Shown here: piece by piece, positions 1 to 5,394 of the stretch
Layout: each line of letters starts with the position of its first letter
Numbering within the stretch: position 1 is the first letter of the stretch
Assembly: GCA_945787625.1 (NCBI GenBank)
Contig: CALZJL010000036.1
Coordinates: 1-9,032, forward strand
Length of the DNA: 9,032 bases
Direction: 5' to 3'
Source of the DNA: an uncultured Prevotellaceae bacterium
GTDB taxonomy: Bacteria > Bacteroidota > Bacteroidia > Bacteroidales > Bacteroidaceae
Translations under genes and position numbers: made by a program
The notes under the pieces: generated by a model
Told to the model about the DNA's origin: nothing
Databases searched by the model: none
The model's input: only the letters and a program-made list of their open reading frames with translations

Positions 1-3
1 AAA

Positions 4-462
4 TCAATTGCGCTTTGACGCAGAGTAGTTGATACGCAAAGCCCAAGACTTACGCAGTACCTCCTTGATATCTGTGATATAACCCATCTGAGTGCGCTGG
101 TCAGCCTTGATAGAGATGGTCTGCTCGGCCTGATTCGCCATACCCTGGCGTTCAGCAGCCACGAAGTCCATCACCTCGCGAGGCTCAGCATAGCGGTCGT
201 TCAGCTGTATACGTGTACCGCTACCCATCTGAGCGCGCAGAGCGTCAGTAGGAGGACCGACATAGATGAAACTTACCGCACTCTTCTTGGCCAGCTTCTC
301 AAGCTCTGTACCCGCAGGCACGGTGAACTTGACCTTGAGAGTGACCTCACGCATCGTCGTCACGATCATGAAGAAGAACAAGATGGTGAAGATCAAGTCA
401 GGGAGAGATGAAGTGTTCATCTCGGGCATTTCGCGGCTTGCCTTTTTCTTAAATCCTGCCAT
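4..462 (-). CDS. exbD: ExbD/TolR-family proton-channel subunit (short paralogue)
   Basis: A 152-residue ExbD/TolR-family protein, close to the usual length of about 140. It should sit in the inner membrane and work with ExbB to convert proton motive force into movement of TonB. Residues 1-19 are a basic cytoplasmic tail (GFKKK). Residues 20-38 form the single transmembrane helix, which carries the family's proton-carrying aspartate as D22 in the context NTSSLPDLIFT. Residues 40-152 are the periplasmic domain. It is the last gene of the exb operon visible here. Its ATG lies 2 bases after the stop of the upstream exbD, and a GGAGGA sequence (471-476) 8 bases before the ATG supports this start and suggests translational coupling. 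The TGA stop ends 3 bases from the window edge, so further operon genes may follow outside. The family call is firm; whether it serves TonB or another periplasmic partner is inferred. Confidence 0.93.
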   Translation of the reverse strand: MAGFKKKASREMPEMNTSSLPDLIFTILFFFMIVTTMREVTLKVKFTVPAGTELEKLAKKSAVSFIYVGPPTDALRAQMGSGTRIQLNDRYAEPREVMDFVAAERQGMANQAEQTISIKADQRTQMGYITDIKEVLRKSWALRINYSASKRN

Positions 463-464
463 TA

Positions 465-1064
465 TCAGTTTCCTCCATAGTTTTTAGGTTCGGCCTCAGA
501 TATCCTCTGAGGATAGTATGCACGTATTGCCGCCTTCTGTTCTTCAGTCAAAGCCGCATACTCACGATGGAACTTGGACTTAGCCAATTCATTTCTGAGC
601 TCGTTGTATGCTGCCACCAACTCATTCTGTACAGTGAAGTACACATCGTATGGAGTGCCACGGTCAGTCTGTACTGAAATTACATGGTTTTCCGTGATGT
701 AGCACATACCCAGAAGGTCGATGTTCTTGGCCACACGCTCTGGGAACTTAGGCAAGTTCTGCTCGTTTGCGATGAATGCCTTGGCACGTGCGCGGAGGTC
801 AGCCAGTTCGGCATATCCGCTACCGTTGCCGTCAGATACCCAAAGGAAACCCTGAGAGTTGATACGCACACACATGATGTCGCGCTCATGGATATCCATC
901 TGAGCCTGTTCCTGTTCCTTATCTGGTGGCTGTGGCAGACGACGGGCGAGACCCATGTCGGTGTCCATACTTGTAGTCACCAGGAAGAAGATGAGCAGCA
1001 TGAAAGAGATATCGGCGGTAGAACTGGTGTTCAGTCCGGGCATTTTCTTTTTCTTCTTAGCCAT
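465..1064 (-). CDS. exbD: ExbD/TolR-family proton-channel subunit (long paralogue)
   Basis: A second ExbD/TolR-family protein, 199 residues, clearly longer than the usual 140 or so. The N-terminus is a lysine-rich cytoplasmic tail (residues 2-7). Residues 17-33 are the transmembrane helix, with the conserved aspartate D18 (TSSTADISFMLLIFFLVTT), so it should be channel-competent. The periplasmic part has a proline- and glutamine-rich linker (43-56), a central domain, and an extra C-terminal segment from about 160 to 199, predicted helical and charged, absent from short ExbDs. The sequence differs strongly from the downstream exbD outside the membrane helix, so the pair is not a recent duplication. 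It starts 25 bases after the four-helix gene and has only a weak purine-rich stretch before its ATG. Its last codons (Tyr-Gly-Gly-Asn) supply the ribosome-binding sequence of the next gene. The two ExbDs may form a mixed dimer; that is inference. Confidence 0.92.
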   Translation of the reverse strand: MAKKKKKMPGLNTSSTADISFMLLIFFLVTTSMDTDMGLARRLPQPPDKEQEQAQMDIHERDIMCVRINSQGFLWVSDGNGSGYAELADLRARAKAFIANEQNLPKFPERVAKNIDLLGMCYITENHVISVQTDRGTPYDVYFTVQNELVAAYNELRNELAKSKFHREYAALTEEQKAAIRAYYPQRISEAEPKNYGGN

Positions 1065-1089
1065 ATCTTTCTCGCTGTGTTAAACTGTT

Positions 1090-1575
1090 TTACTTAGAAG
1101 CATTCTTGGTCAGGATACCAGACATAGCCACACCGACAGCAGCAACAGCCGCTATAGTAAGGATATATATGCTCCAGATGAACATATCTACGACCTGTAC
1201 CCAACCGCCGGTAGTCACGGTGCCGTCAGCAGCAGTGAAATCCTCTTCGCCGATGCCAAGAAGCAGACCTACGACCAGAGAAACTATAGTCAGCACGATG
1301 GTACCCATAATCACCTTGCCGCCAGGTACGCCAGTAGTGGCAGCAGGATCGTTACCCTTGGTACTCTGTGCGCTCTTCACTACAGACCACACGGTGAGAC
1401 CAGCTGCAGCGACCACCATCAGGTACATCCATACCAGTAGGAGGCCTGTGCAAGTCGGAGCCACATAGTCGCCCTCGTAGTTGTCCCATCCCAACAGGAA
1501 GAAGAGAATGAAGACAACAAGGCTGAGGCCGATTACGCCCAACATTGCGTATTTTGATATATTCTGTATTTTCAT
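1090..1575 (-). CDS. Unrecognised four-helix inner-membrane protein of the exb operon
   Basis: A 161-residue protein that I do not recognise as a named family. It has four likely transmembrane helices (about 9-29, 42-65, 87-107 and 127-153). The two loops expected outside the cytoplasm are acidic and aromatic (around 30-41, WDNYEGDY; around 109-125, GEEDFTAADG). The middle loop (66-87) and both termini carry lysines, which predicts both ends in the cytoplasm. The two halves resemble each other: hydrophobic helix, Leu-Leu-Gly turn, acidic loop with a Thr-Gly, then an alanine-rich helix. This suggests duplication of a two-helix unit. It lies between exbB and exbD in the same operon, 64 bases after exbB and 25 before exbD, and has an AAGGAG (1585-1590) 9 bases before its ATG. 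The position suggests an accessory or assembly subunit of the ExbB-ExbD motor. No catalytic motif is visible, so no biochemical function is claimed. Confidence 0.85.
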   Translation of the reverse strand: MKIQNISKYAMLGVIGLSLVVFILFFLLGWDNYEGDYVAPTCTGLLLVWMYLMVVAAAGLTVWSVVKSAQSTKGNDPAATTGVPGGKVIMGTIVLTIVSLVVGLLLGIGEEDFTAADGTVTTGGWVQVVDMFIWSIYILTIAAVAAVGVAMSGILTKNASK

Positions 1576-1584
1576 TACTTGTCT

Positions 1585-1590
1585 CTCCTT
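1585..1590 (-). promoter_or_regulatory. Strong Shine-Dalgarno before the four-helix gene
   Basis: Read on the minus strand this is AAGGAG (extended AAGGAGAGA), 9 bases before the ATG at 1575. It fixes the start of the four-helix gene. It is notable because Bacteroidota genes usually lack such sites, and the other starts in this window, apart from exbD at 462, have none. Confidence 0.6.
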
Positions 1591-1639
1591 AATATGAAAT
1601 AAGTGGATTCTTTAATATTTAAGGTACGACCCCGAAGGA

Positions 1640-2485
1640 TTACTTCTGGCACTTGTCGCTCTTCACGCACATTACGAGCAGTTCCTGAGCAGCCTCCTCC
1701 ATATTACCAGTCAGAGCCTCTACGCGAGCAAGAATGAAGTTGTAGAACACCTGCAGAATCAAGGCAACGACGATACCGAAGATAGTAGTAATCAAGGCCA
1801 CCTTCATACCGCCAGCCACGACTGTCGGGCTGATATCACCAGCCTTCTGGATCTGGTCGAAGGCCATGACCATACCAATCACAGTACCAAGGAATCCGAG
1901 AGATGGAGCCATGGCGATAAACAGAGTGATCCAAGAGCAGTTCTCCTCGAGGTAAGAACCCTGTACCTCAGCCTCCATATTGATAGTACGCTCGATGGTA
2001 GCGATGTCGTTCTGCTCCTTAGAGTTCAGACACTCAAGAGCCTTACGGCTGACCTGAGCCACAGGACCGCGAGTATTCTTGGCCTTCTCGATAGCCTCAG
2101 CAACCTTGCCGGCAGCCACGAGCCCAGCGAGCTCAGCACAGAACTTGCGAGTGTTGATCTGAGCCAAGCTCAGGTAAATAACACGCTCGATGCAGAAAGC
2201 AAGACCGAGTACCAAGGCGATAGCCACGAGCGACATGAAGTCAGCACCACCCTCGATGAACTTTGTCTTCAGAGCCTTGTGAATGCTCTCAGACTCCTCC
2301 TCTGCCACAGCAGCCTCGACAGGAGCAGCCTCGACGGCAGCCGAGTCAGCCTCTACAGAATCGTTCACAGCAGCTTCAGTCGTGTCAGCAGCAGCAGCCA
2401 CCTCATCCTCCTGAGCCATTGCAGTTGACGTTGCAGCAAAAGAAACAGCAGCAACCATAGCAACAATTGCAAATAACTTTTTCAT
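1640..2485 (-). CDS. exbB: MotA/TolQ/ExbB proton-channel family protein
   Basis: A 281-residue ExbB/TolQ-family protein, the pentamer-forming channel of the TonB motor in the inner membrane. Residues 1-24 look like a cleavable signal peptide ending TAMA before Q25. Residues 25-68 are a linker rich in alanine and glutamate, expected in the periplasm. Transmembrane helices are at about 82-105, 185-210 and 225-250, with the family segments APSLGFLGTVIGMV and GGMKVALITTIFG. Threonines T201 and T234 match the conserved channel threonines of the family (T148 and T181 of E. coli ExbB, by eye alignment). The position of E. coli E176 appears to be V229, preceded by K228, which is unusual. It is the first protein gene of the operon, 50 bases after tRNA-Ser. 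No TAnnTTTG box is visible between tRNA and gene, so it may depend on transcription through the tRNA. The ATG at 2485 is fixed by the signal peptide. A TolQ-like role cannot be excluded. Confidence 0.93.
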   Translation of the reverse strand: MKKLFAIVAMVAAVSFAATSTAMAQEDEVAAAADTTEAAVNDSVEADSAAVEAAPVEAAVAEEESESIHKALKTKFIEGGADFMSLVAIALVLGLAFCIERVIYLSLAQINTRKFCAELAGLVAAGKVAEAIEKAKNTRGPVAQVSRKALECLNSKEQNDIATIERTINMEAEVQGSYLEENCSWITLFIAMAPSLGFLGTVIGMVMAFDQIQKAGDISPTVVAGGMKVALITTIFGIVVALILQVFYNFILARVEALTGNMEEAAQELLVMCVKSDKCQK

Positions 2486-2535
2486 TGTTTTGGTAATTTA
2501 AATTTATTTGTTATTAATAATTTATAATCAGTATG

Positions 2536-2623
2536 CGGAGAGAGGGGGATTCGAACCCCCGAAACGCTTTTGACGTTTACACGCTTTCCAGGCGTGCCTC
2601 TTCAGCCACTCGAGCATCTCTCC
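2536..2623 (-). tRNA. tRNA-Ser(GGA)
   Basis: Read on the minus strand, the acceptor stem GGAGAGA pairs perfectly with TCTCTCC, followed by discriminator G, as usual for serine tRNAs. The anticodon arm is CACGC / loop CTGGAAA / GCGTG, giving anticodon GGA (reads UCC and UCU). A long class II variable arm is present (AAACG pairing with CGTTT around a 7-base loop), and the T arm is GGGGG / TTCGAAT / CCCCC. The 3' CCA is not encoded (the bases after G are CAT), so it must be added after transcription. The 88 bases end 50 bases before exbB in the same direction. Confidence 0.97.
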
Positions 2624-2641
2624 AAACATGGTTTCCGAATA

Positions 2642-2649
2642 CAAAAATA
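2642..2649 (-). promoter_or_regulatory. Candidate -7 box of the tRNA-Ser promoter
   Basis: On the minus strand this reads TATTTTTG, an exact match to the Bacteroidota housekeeping -7 element TAnnTTTG. It would start transcription near 2635-2636, about 12 bases before the mature 5' end of the tRNA. No clear TTTG -33 element is seen at the usual spacing, so the call rests on the -7 box and its position. Confidence 0.5.
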
Positions 2650-2681
2650 TCATTTTTTGTTTATAATTCGGCATTTTTATT

Positions 2682-2712
2682 GAAAAAAGTTACCCATAGA
2701 TAGACTTTTTTC
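2682..2712 (-). terminator. Possible hairpin terminator after tatD
   Basis: A perfect 9-base inverted repeat, GAAAAAAGT (2682-2690) and ACTTTTTTC (2704-2712), encloses a 13-base loop, 25 bases past the tatD stop. The transcript would carry an A-rich arm and a U-rich arm, symmetric enough to act in either direction. The stem is A/T-rich and weak and there is no separate T run after it, so a terminator role is only a possibility. Confidence 0.3.
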
Positions 2713-2736
2713 CTCTTTCATACGACAAACGCAGAG

Positions 2737-3513
2737 TCAAAGCGTCCCAAATACACGCAGAGCATTTGCGTCAGTCACCCTTTCCACCACATCGATGTCA
2801 GTCCCATATACCCCAGCCACAAACTCCGCAATGTCTCGCACGAACGCAGGCTCGTTGCGCTTGCCCCGATGCGGTGTGGGAGCCATATAAGGCGCGTCAG
2901 TCTCCAATACAATCCTGTCGAGAGGCACACGACGCAGCGTCTCAGGCAAGCGGCTCTTCTTGAACGTCACCACGCCACCGATACCAAGGCAGAACCCCTC
3001 ATATTTCAATAGCCTCACCGCCGTCTCAATGCTTCCGCCGAAGCAATGGAAGATGCCACGAAGACCATCACCGCGGTGCCGATCCATAATCCTCAGCAAT
3101 TCAGGCTCAGCCTTGCGTGTGTGTATCACCAGCGGCAAGTCCAAATCGCGAGCCCAGCCTATTTGTCTCTCAAACGCCTCAATCTGTTCCTTGCGGAACG
3201 TCTCGTCCCAGTAGAAATCCAGACCGACCTCACCCACTGCTACGAAAGTGCCACGCCCAGCCGACCTCAGTACAAGCTCCATTCTGTCCAGCACCTCAGT
3301 CCAGTCAGCCTTCACGTCCTCGGGGTGAAGCCCCATCATCGCCCTGCACGCCTCGGGGTAGTCTGCTACCATGCTCATCATACGCGGTATGCTCTCCTCG
3401 TTGATATTCGGCAGCAACATGCGGCTCACCCCAGCCGCTGCAGCACGCGACATCATCTCGCTGCGGTCGATGTCAAATTCAGGCTCATATATGTGAGTAT
3501 GTGTGTCAGTCAC
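2737..3513 (-). CDS. tatD: TatD-family metal-dependent DNase
   Basis: A 258-residue TatD-family hydrolase, of the normal family length, a TIM-barrel metalloenzyme of the amidohydrolase superfamily. Family members act as 3'-5' exonucleases on DNA and are linked to DNA repair. All expected metal ligands are visible: H5 and H7 (DTHTH), E95 (GEVGLDF), H131 (VIHTR), H156 (FHCFGG) and D206 (LETDAPY). The start is GTG at 3513, chosen because the family begins almost directly with the DTHTH motif. Only three sense codons separate it from the stop of the prenyl synthase, and they are in the same frame. It is the last gene of the tonB operon. Nothing is odd apart from the GTG start and the shared frame. 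The exact substrate is not given by the sequence. Confidence 0.95.
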   Translation of the reverse strand: MTDTHTHIYEPEFDIDRSEMMSRAAAAGVSRMLLPNINEESIPRMMSMVADYPEACRAMMGLHPEDVKADWTEVLDRMELVLRSAGRGTFVAVGEVGLDFYWDETFRKEQIEAFERQIGWARDLDLPLVIHTRKAEPELLRIMDRHRGDGLRGIFHCFGGSIETAVRLLKYEGFCLGIGGVVTFKKSRLPETLRRVPLDRIVLETDAPYMAPTPHRGKRNEPAFVRDIAEFVAGVYGTDIDVVERVTDANALRVFGTL

Positions 3514-3522
3514 AGCAATCTG

Positions 3523-4503
3523 TCAGAACTTCCTGCCCAGCAGAGTCAAGGCATACTGCCAGAGTACGGCCTTCTTTTCCTCAGGGAGCGCAACCCTGTC
3601 GAGCAGCACCTTCGCCTGACCGAAGTAATCGTTGATGAGCCCCTCACACAGAGAGCGAACCCCAATCACGTCATACAGCCTCGTCACTGCCCTAATCTTC
3701 TCCTCTTCGTCAAAGTCCCCAGCATTAATCCAAGATACAAGCTCAGCCCTTTGGGACTCGTCCGCTCCGAGCAAGGCATTTATGAGGAGATACGTCTTCT
3801 TGTTGCACAGGATATCACCACCGATGCGCTTGCCGAACGTTTCAAAATCGCCATACACATCGAGCAAGTCGTCCTGCAGCTGGAAAGCAAGGCCAATCTT
3901 TTCTCCAAACTGATACAGCAAGTCAGCGTCTCCATCGGGAGCCCCAGCCTGCAAGGCACCAATCTTCAGAGCAGCAGCCAGCAGCACACTCGTCTTGAGA
4001 CGGATCATCTCGATATACTCGTCGGTAGTCACGTCCAGGCGAGATTCGAAGTCCACATCATACTGCTGCCCCTCGCCAATCTCCAGAGCCGTCCTCGTAA
4101 ACACATCAAGCACACGCTCCAAATGTCCAGACTTGCACTGGGCTACCATCTGATAGGCAAGCACCAGCATAGTGTCGCCACTCAGTATGGCAGTATTGTC
4201 GTTCCATACCTTGTGAACACACGCATGTCCCCGGCGCACCTCAGCCCTGTCCATCACGTCGTCGTGCAGGAGAGTATAGTTGTGATACGTCTCAAGACCA
4301 AGAGCCACAGGCAGAATCGACCTGACGTCCTCGTCATACATGTTGTAAGCCAAGAGCATCAGTACCGGGCGCAGACGTTTGCCCCCCATGTCAAGCACAT
4401 ACCTTATAGGCTTGTACAGACCAGAGGGCTGGCGTTCCAGATCGAGGTCAGCCAGCCCCTGATTTATAAAGTCCAGAATCTCTTCGGGCGTGAACATAAG
4501 CAT
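3523..4503 (-). CDS. Polyprenyl diphosphate synthase, probably short-chain (FPP/GGPP type)
   Basis: A 326-residue trans-prenyltransferase that condenses IPP with allylic diphosphates in the cytoplasm to make precursors of quinones and undecaprenyl carriers. Motifs in order: GKRLRP (41-46), first aspartate-rich motif DDVMD (81-85), RRGH (90-93), GQQYD (145-149), KT near 170-171, and second aspartate-rich motif QDDLLD (210-215). All catalytic aspartates are present. The residue five before the first motif is Y76; a bulky aromatic there limits chain length in characterised synthases, which favours a C15 or C20 product over a long chain. The ATG at 4503 follows the tonB TAA with no gap; a second in-frame ATG lies two codons later (4497) and could be used instead. 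It shares an operon and reading frame with tonB and tatD. The ispA name is likely in databases but the product is not certain. Confidence 0.93.
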   Translation of the reverse strand: MLMFTPEEILDFINQGLADLDLERQPSGLYKPIRYVLDMGGKRLRPVLMLLAYNMYDEDVRSILPVALGLETYHNYTLLHDDVMDRAEVRRGHACVHKVWNDNTAILSGDTMLVLAYQMVAQCKSGHLERVLDVFTRTALEIGEGQQYDVDFESRLDVTTDEYIEMIRLKTSVLLAAALKIGALQAGAPDGDADLLYQFGEKIGLAFQLQDDLLDVYGDFETFGKRIGGDILCNKKTYLLINALLGADESQRAELVSWINAGDFDEEEKIRAVTRLYDVIGVRSLCEGLINDYFGQAKVLLDRVALPEEKKAVLWQYALTLLGRKF

Positions 4504-5223
4504 TTAGCTCAGGCGGAACATTACAGGGAGGTTGAAACGCGCGCGTACAGGCTTGTTGCCCTGACGTGCAGGCTTCCATTTAGGCATGGTCTTGACCACA
4601 CGCACAGCCTCGTCCGAGAGGTGCTGGTCCTGCGAGCGCACAACCTTCACATCGACGATCGAACCGTCCTTGTTGACCACGAAAGCCACAATCACACGAC
4701 CCTGTACACCCTGCTCACGGCAGATTTCAGGATAGCGTATATTGCTGCTCAGCCACTTGTAGAGAGCCTCCTCACCGCCGGGGAACTGAGGATTCTCCTC
4801 AACCACGTCAAAGATGCGCTCATCGTCAACCTCCTCGACCACAGGACCCACAGGACCCGTAGCCACGGCAGCCGAAGGAGCACCCGTACCCACCACCGTA
4901 GTGATAGCCTGGTTAACCTCCTCGCTCGTCTCAATCTCCTCCTGAGGCAGCTCAGTGTTGTCGTCCACGATGTTCAGCACCTCCGGAGTGATAGGAGTCA
5001 CGGCAGCAGGTGGAGGTGCCACGACCTCCTGTTGCTGAGTGATAGGAATCATGTCCTCCTCCATAACGAAGTCGTAAATCTTCTCCTCCTCCACTACTTT
5101 CTCCTCGCGCTGAGTGTACTCGAAAGAGACGAACATAGCCGCAAGCACTACCACATATCCAATCAGGATGTTAGTAGACTTCTGCTTGCGGAAATCGTCG
5201 TTCACAGTTTTGATAAATTCCAT
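4504..5223 (-). CDS. tonB: TonB family energy-transducing protein
   Basis: A 239-residue TonB-family protein that spans the periplasm and passes energy from ExbB-ExbD to outer-membrane TonB-dependent transporters. Residues 1-17 are cytoplasmic (FRKQK). Residues 18-34 form the single membrane anchor. Residues 35-140 are an acidic, proline- and valine-rich periplasmic linker. Residues about 145-239 form the TonB C-terminal domain, with FPGGEEAL (147-154), the YPE near 164, GRVIVAFVVNKDGSI, and a C-terminal NLPVMFRLS. An upstream in-frame GTG (5277) would add 18 residues but lies beyond the likely promoter box, so the ATG at 5223, directly before MEFIK, is chosen. No Shine-Dalgarno is present; the leader is A/T-rich, as usual in Bacteroidota. 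It is the first gene of a three-gene operon, and its TAA touches the next ATG. Confidence 0.94.
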   Translation of the reverse strand: MEFIKTVNDDFRKQKSTNILIGYVVVLAAMFVSFEYTQREEKVVEEEKIYDFVMEEDMIPITQQQEVVAPPPAAVTPITPEVLNIVDDNTELPQEEIETSEEVNQAITTVVGTGAPSAAVATGPVGPVVEEVDDERIFDVVEENPQFPGGEEALYKWLSSNIRYPEICREQGVQGRVIVAFVVNKDGSIVDVKVVRSQDQHLSDEAVRVVKTMPKWKPARQGNKPVRARFNLPVMFRLS

Positions 5224-5265
5224 AATGATATATTGTTTTTTCGATTTTTCACGTTGCTGCATTCG

Positions 5266-5299
5266 CAAAAGTAGCACTTTTTTTTATATTTGACACAAA
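5266..5299 (-). promoter_or_regulatory. Candidate promoter of the tonB-prenyl synthase-tatD operon
   Basis: On the minus strand a TTTG (5299-5296) is followed after 22 bases by TACTTTTG (5273-5266), an exact TAnnTTTG -7 box. The spacing is slightly longer than the usual 19-21. Transcription would begin near 5260, giving a leader of roughly 37 bases before the tonB ATG at 5223. Confidence 0.6.
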
Positions 5300-5369
5300 C
5301 AAACAGTTATTTTTTAGACAAGAAATACATTTTTCACCCCGACAGCACTAATATTGCTCCAAAAAGCGT

Positions 5370-5377
5370 TATCTTTG
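5370..5377 (+). promoter_or_regulatory. Candidate -7 box of the porQ-cmk-ispH operon
   Basis: TATCTTTG is an exact match to TAnnTTTG. The start point would be near 5382-5384, leaving an 11-13 base leader before ATG 5395, or almost none before ATG 5386. A TTG at 5354-5356 is too close (13 bases) to be a good -33 element. The 171-base gap 5224-5394 thus holds two divergent promoters and A/T-rich sequence, with no other gene. Confidence 0.5.
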
Positions 5378-5394
5378 AAGACAAAATGCACTCC

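Noticed and set aside
2486..2535. An intrinsic terminator between tRNA-Ser and exbB
   Set aside because: Only short A/T palindromes are present, with no stable stem followed by a T run.
3046..5274. A 742-codon open frame on the plus strand across tatD, the prenyl synthase and tonB
   Set aside because: It is antisense to three well-supported genes that share one frame, has His/Leu/Arg-rich composition and no recognisable domain, and is explained by strand base bias.
5224..5277. N-terminal extension of TonB from GTG 5277
   Set aside because: The codons cover the likely -7 box TACTTTTG, and the family-like start MEFIK begins at 5223.
5290..5394. N-terminal extension of PorQ from TTG 5290
   Set aside because: It would bury the signal peptide and include the TATCTTTG promoter box.
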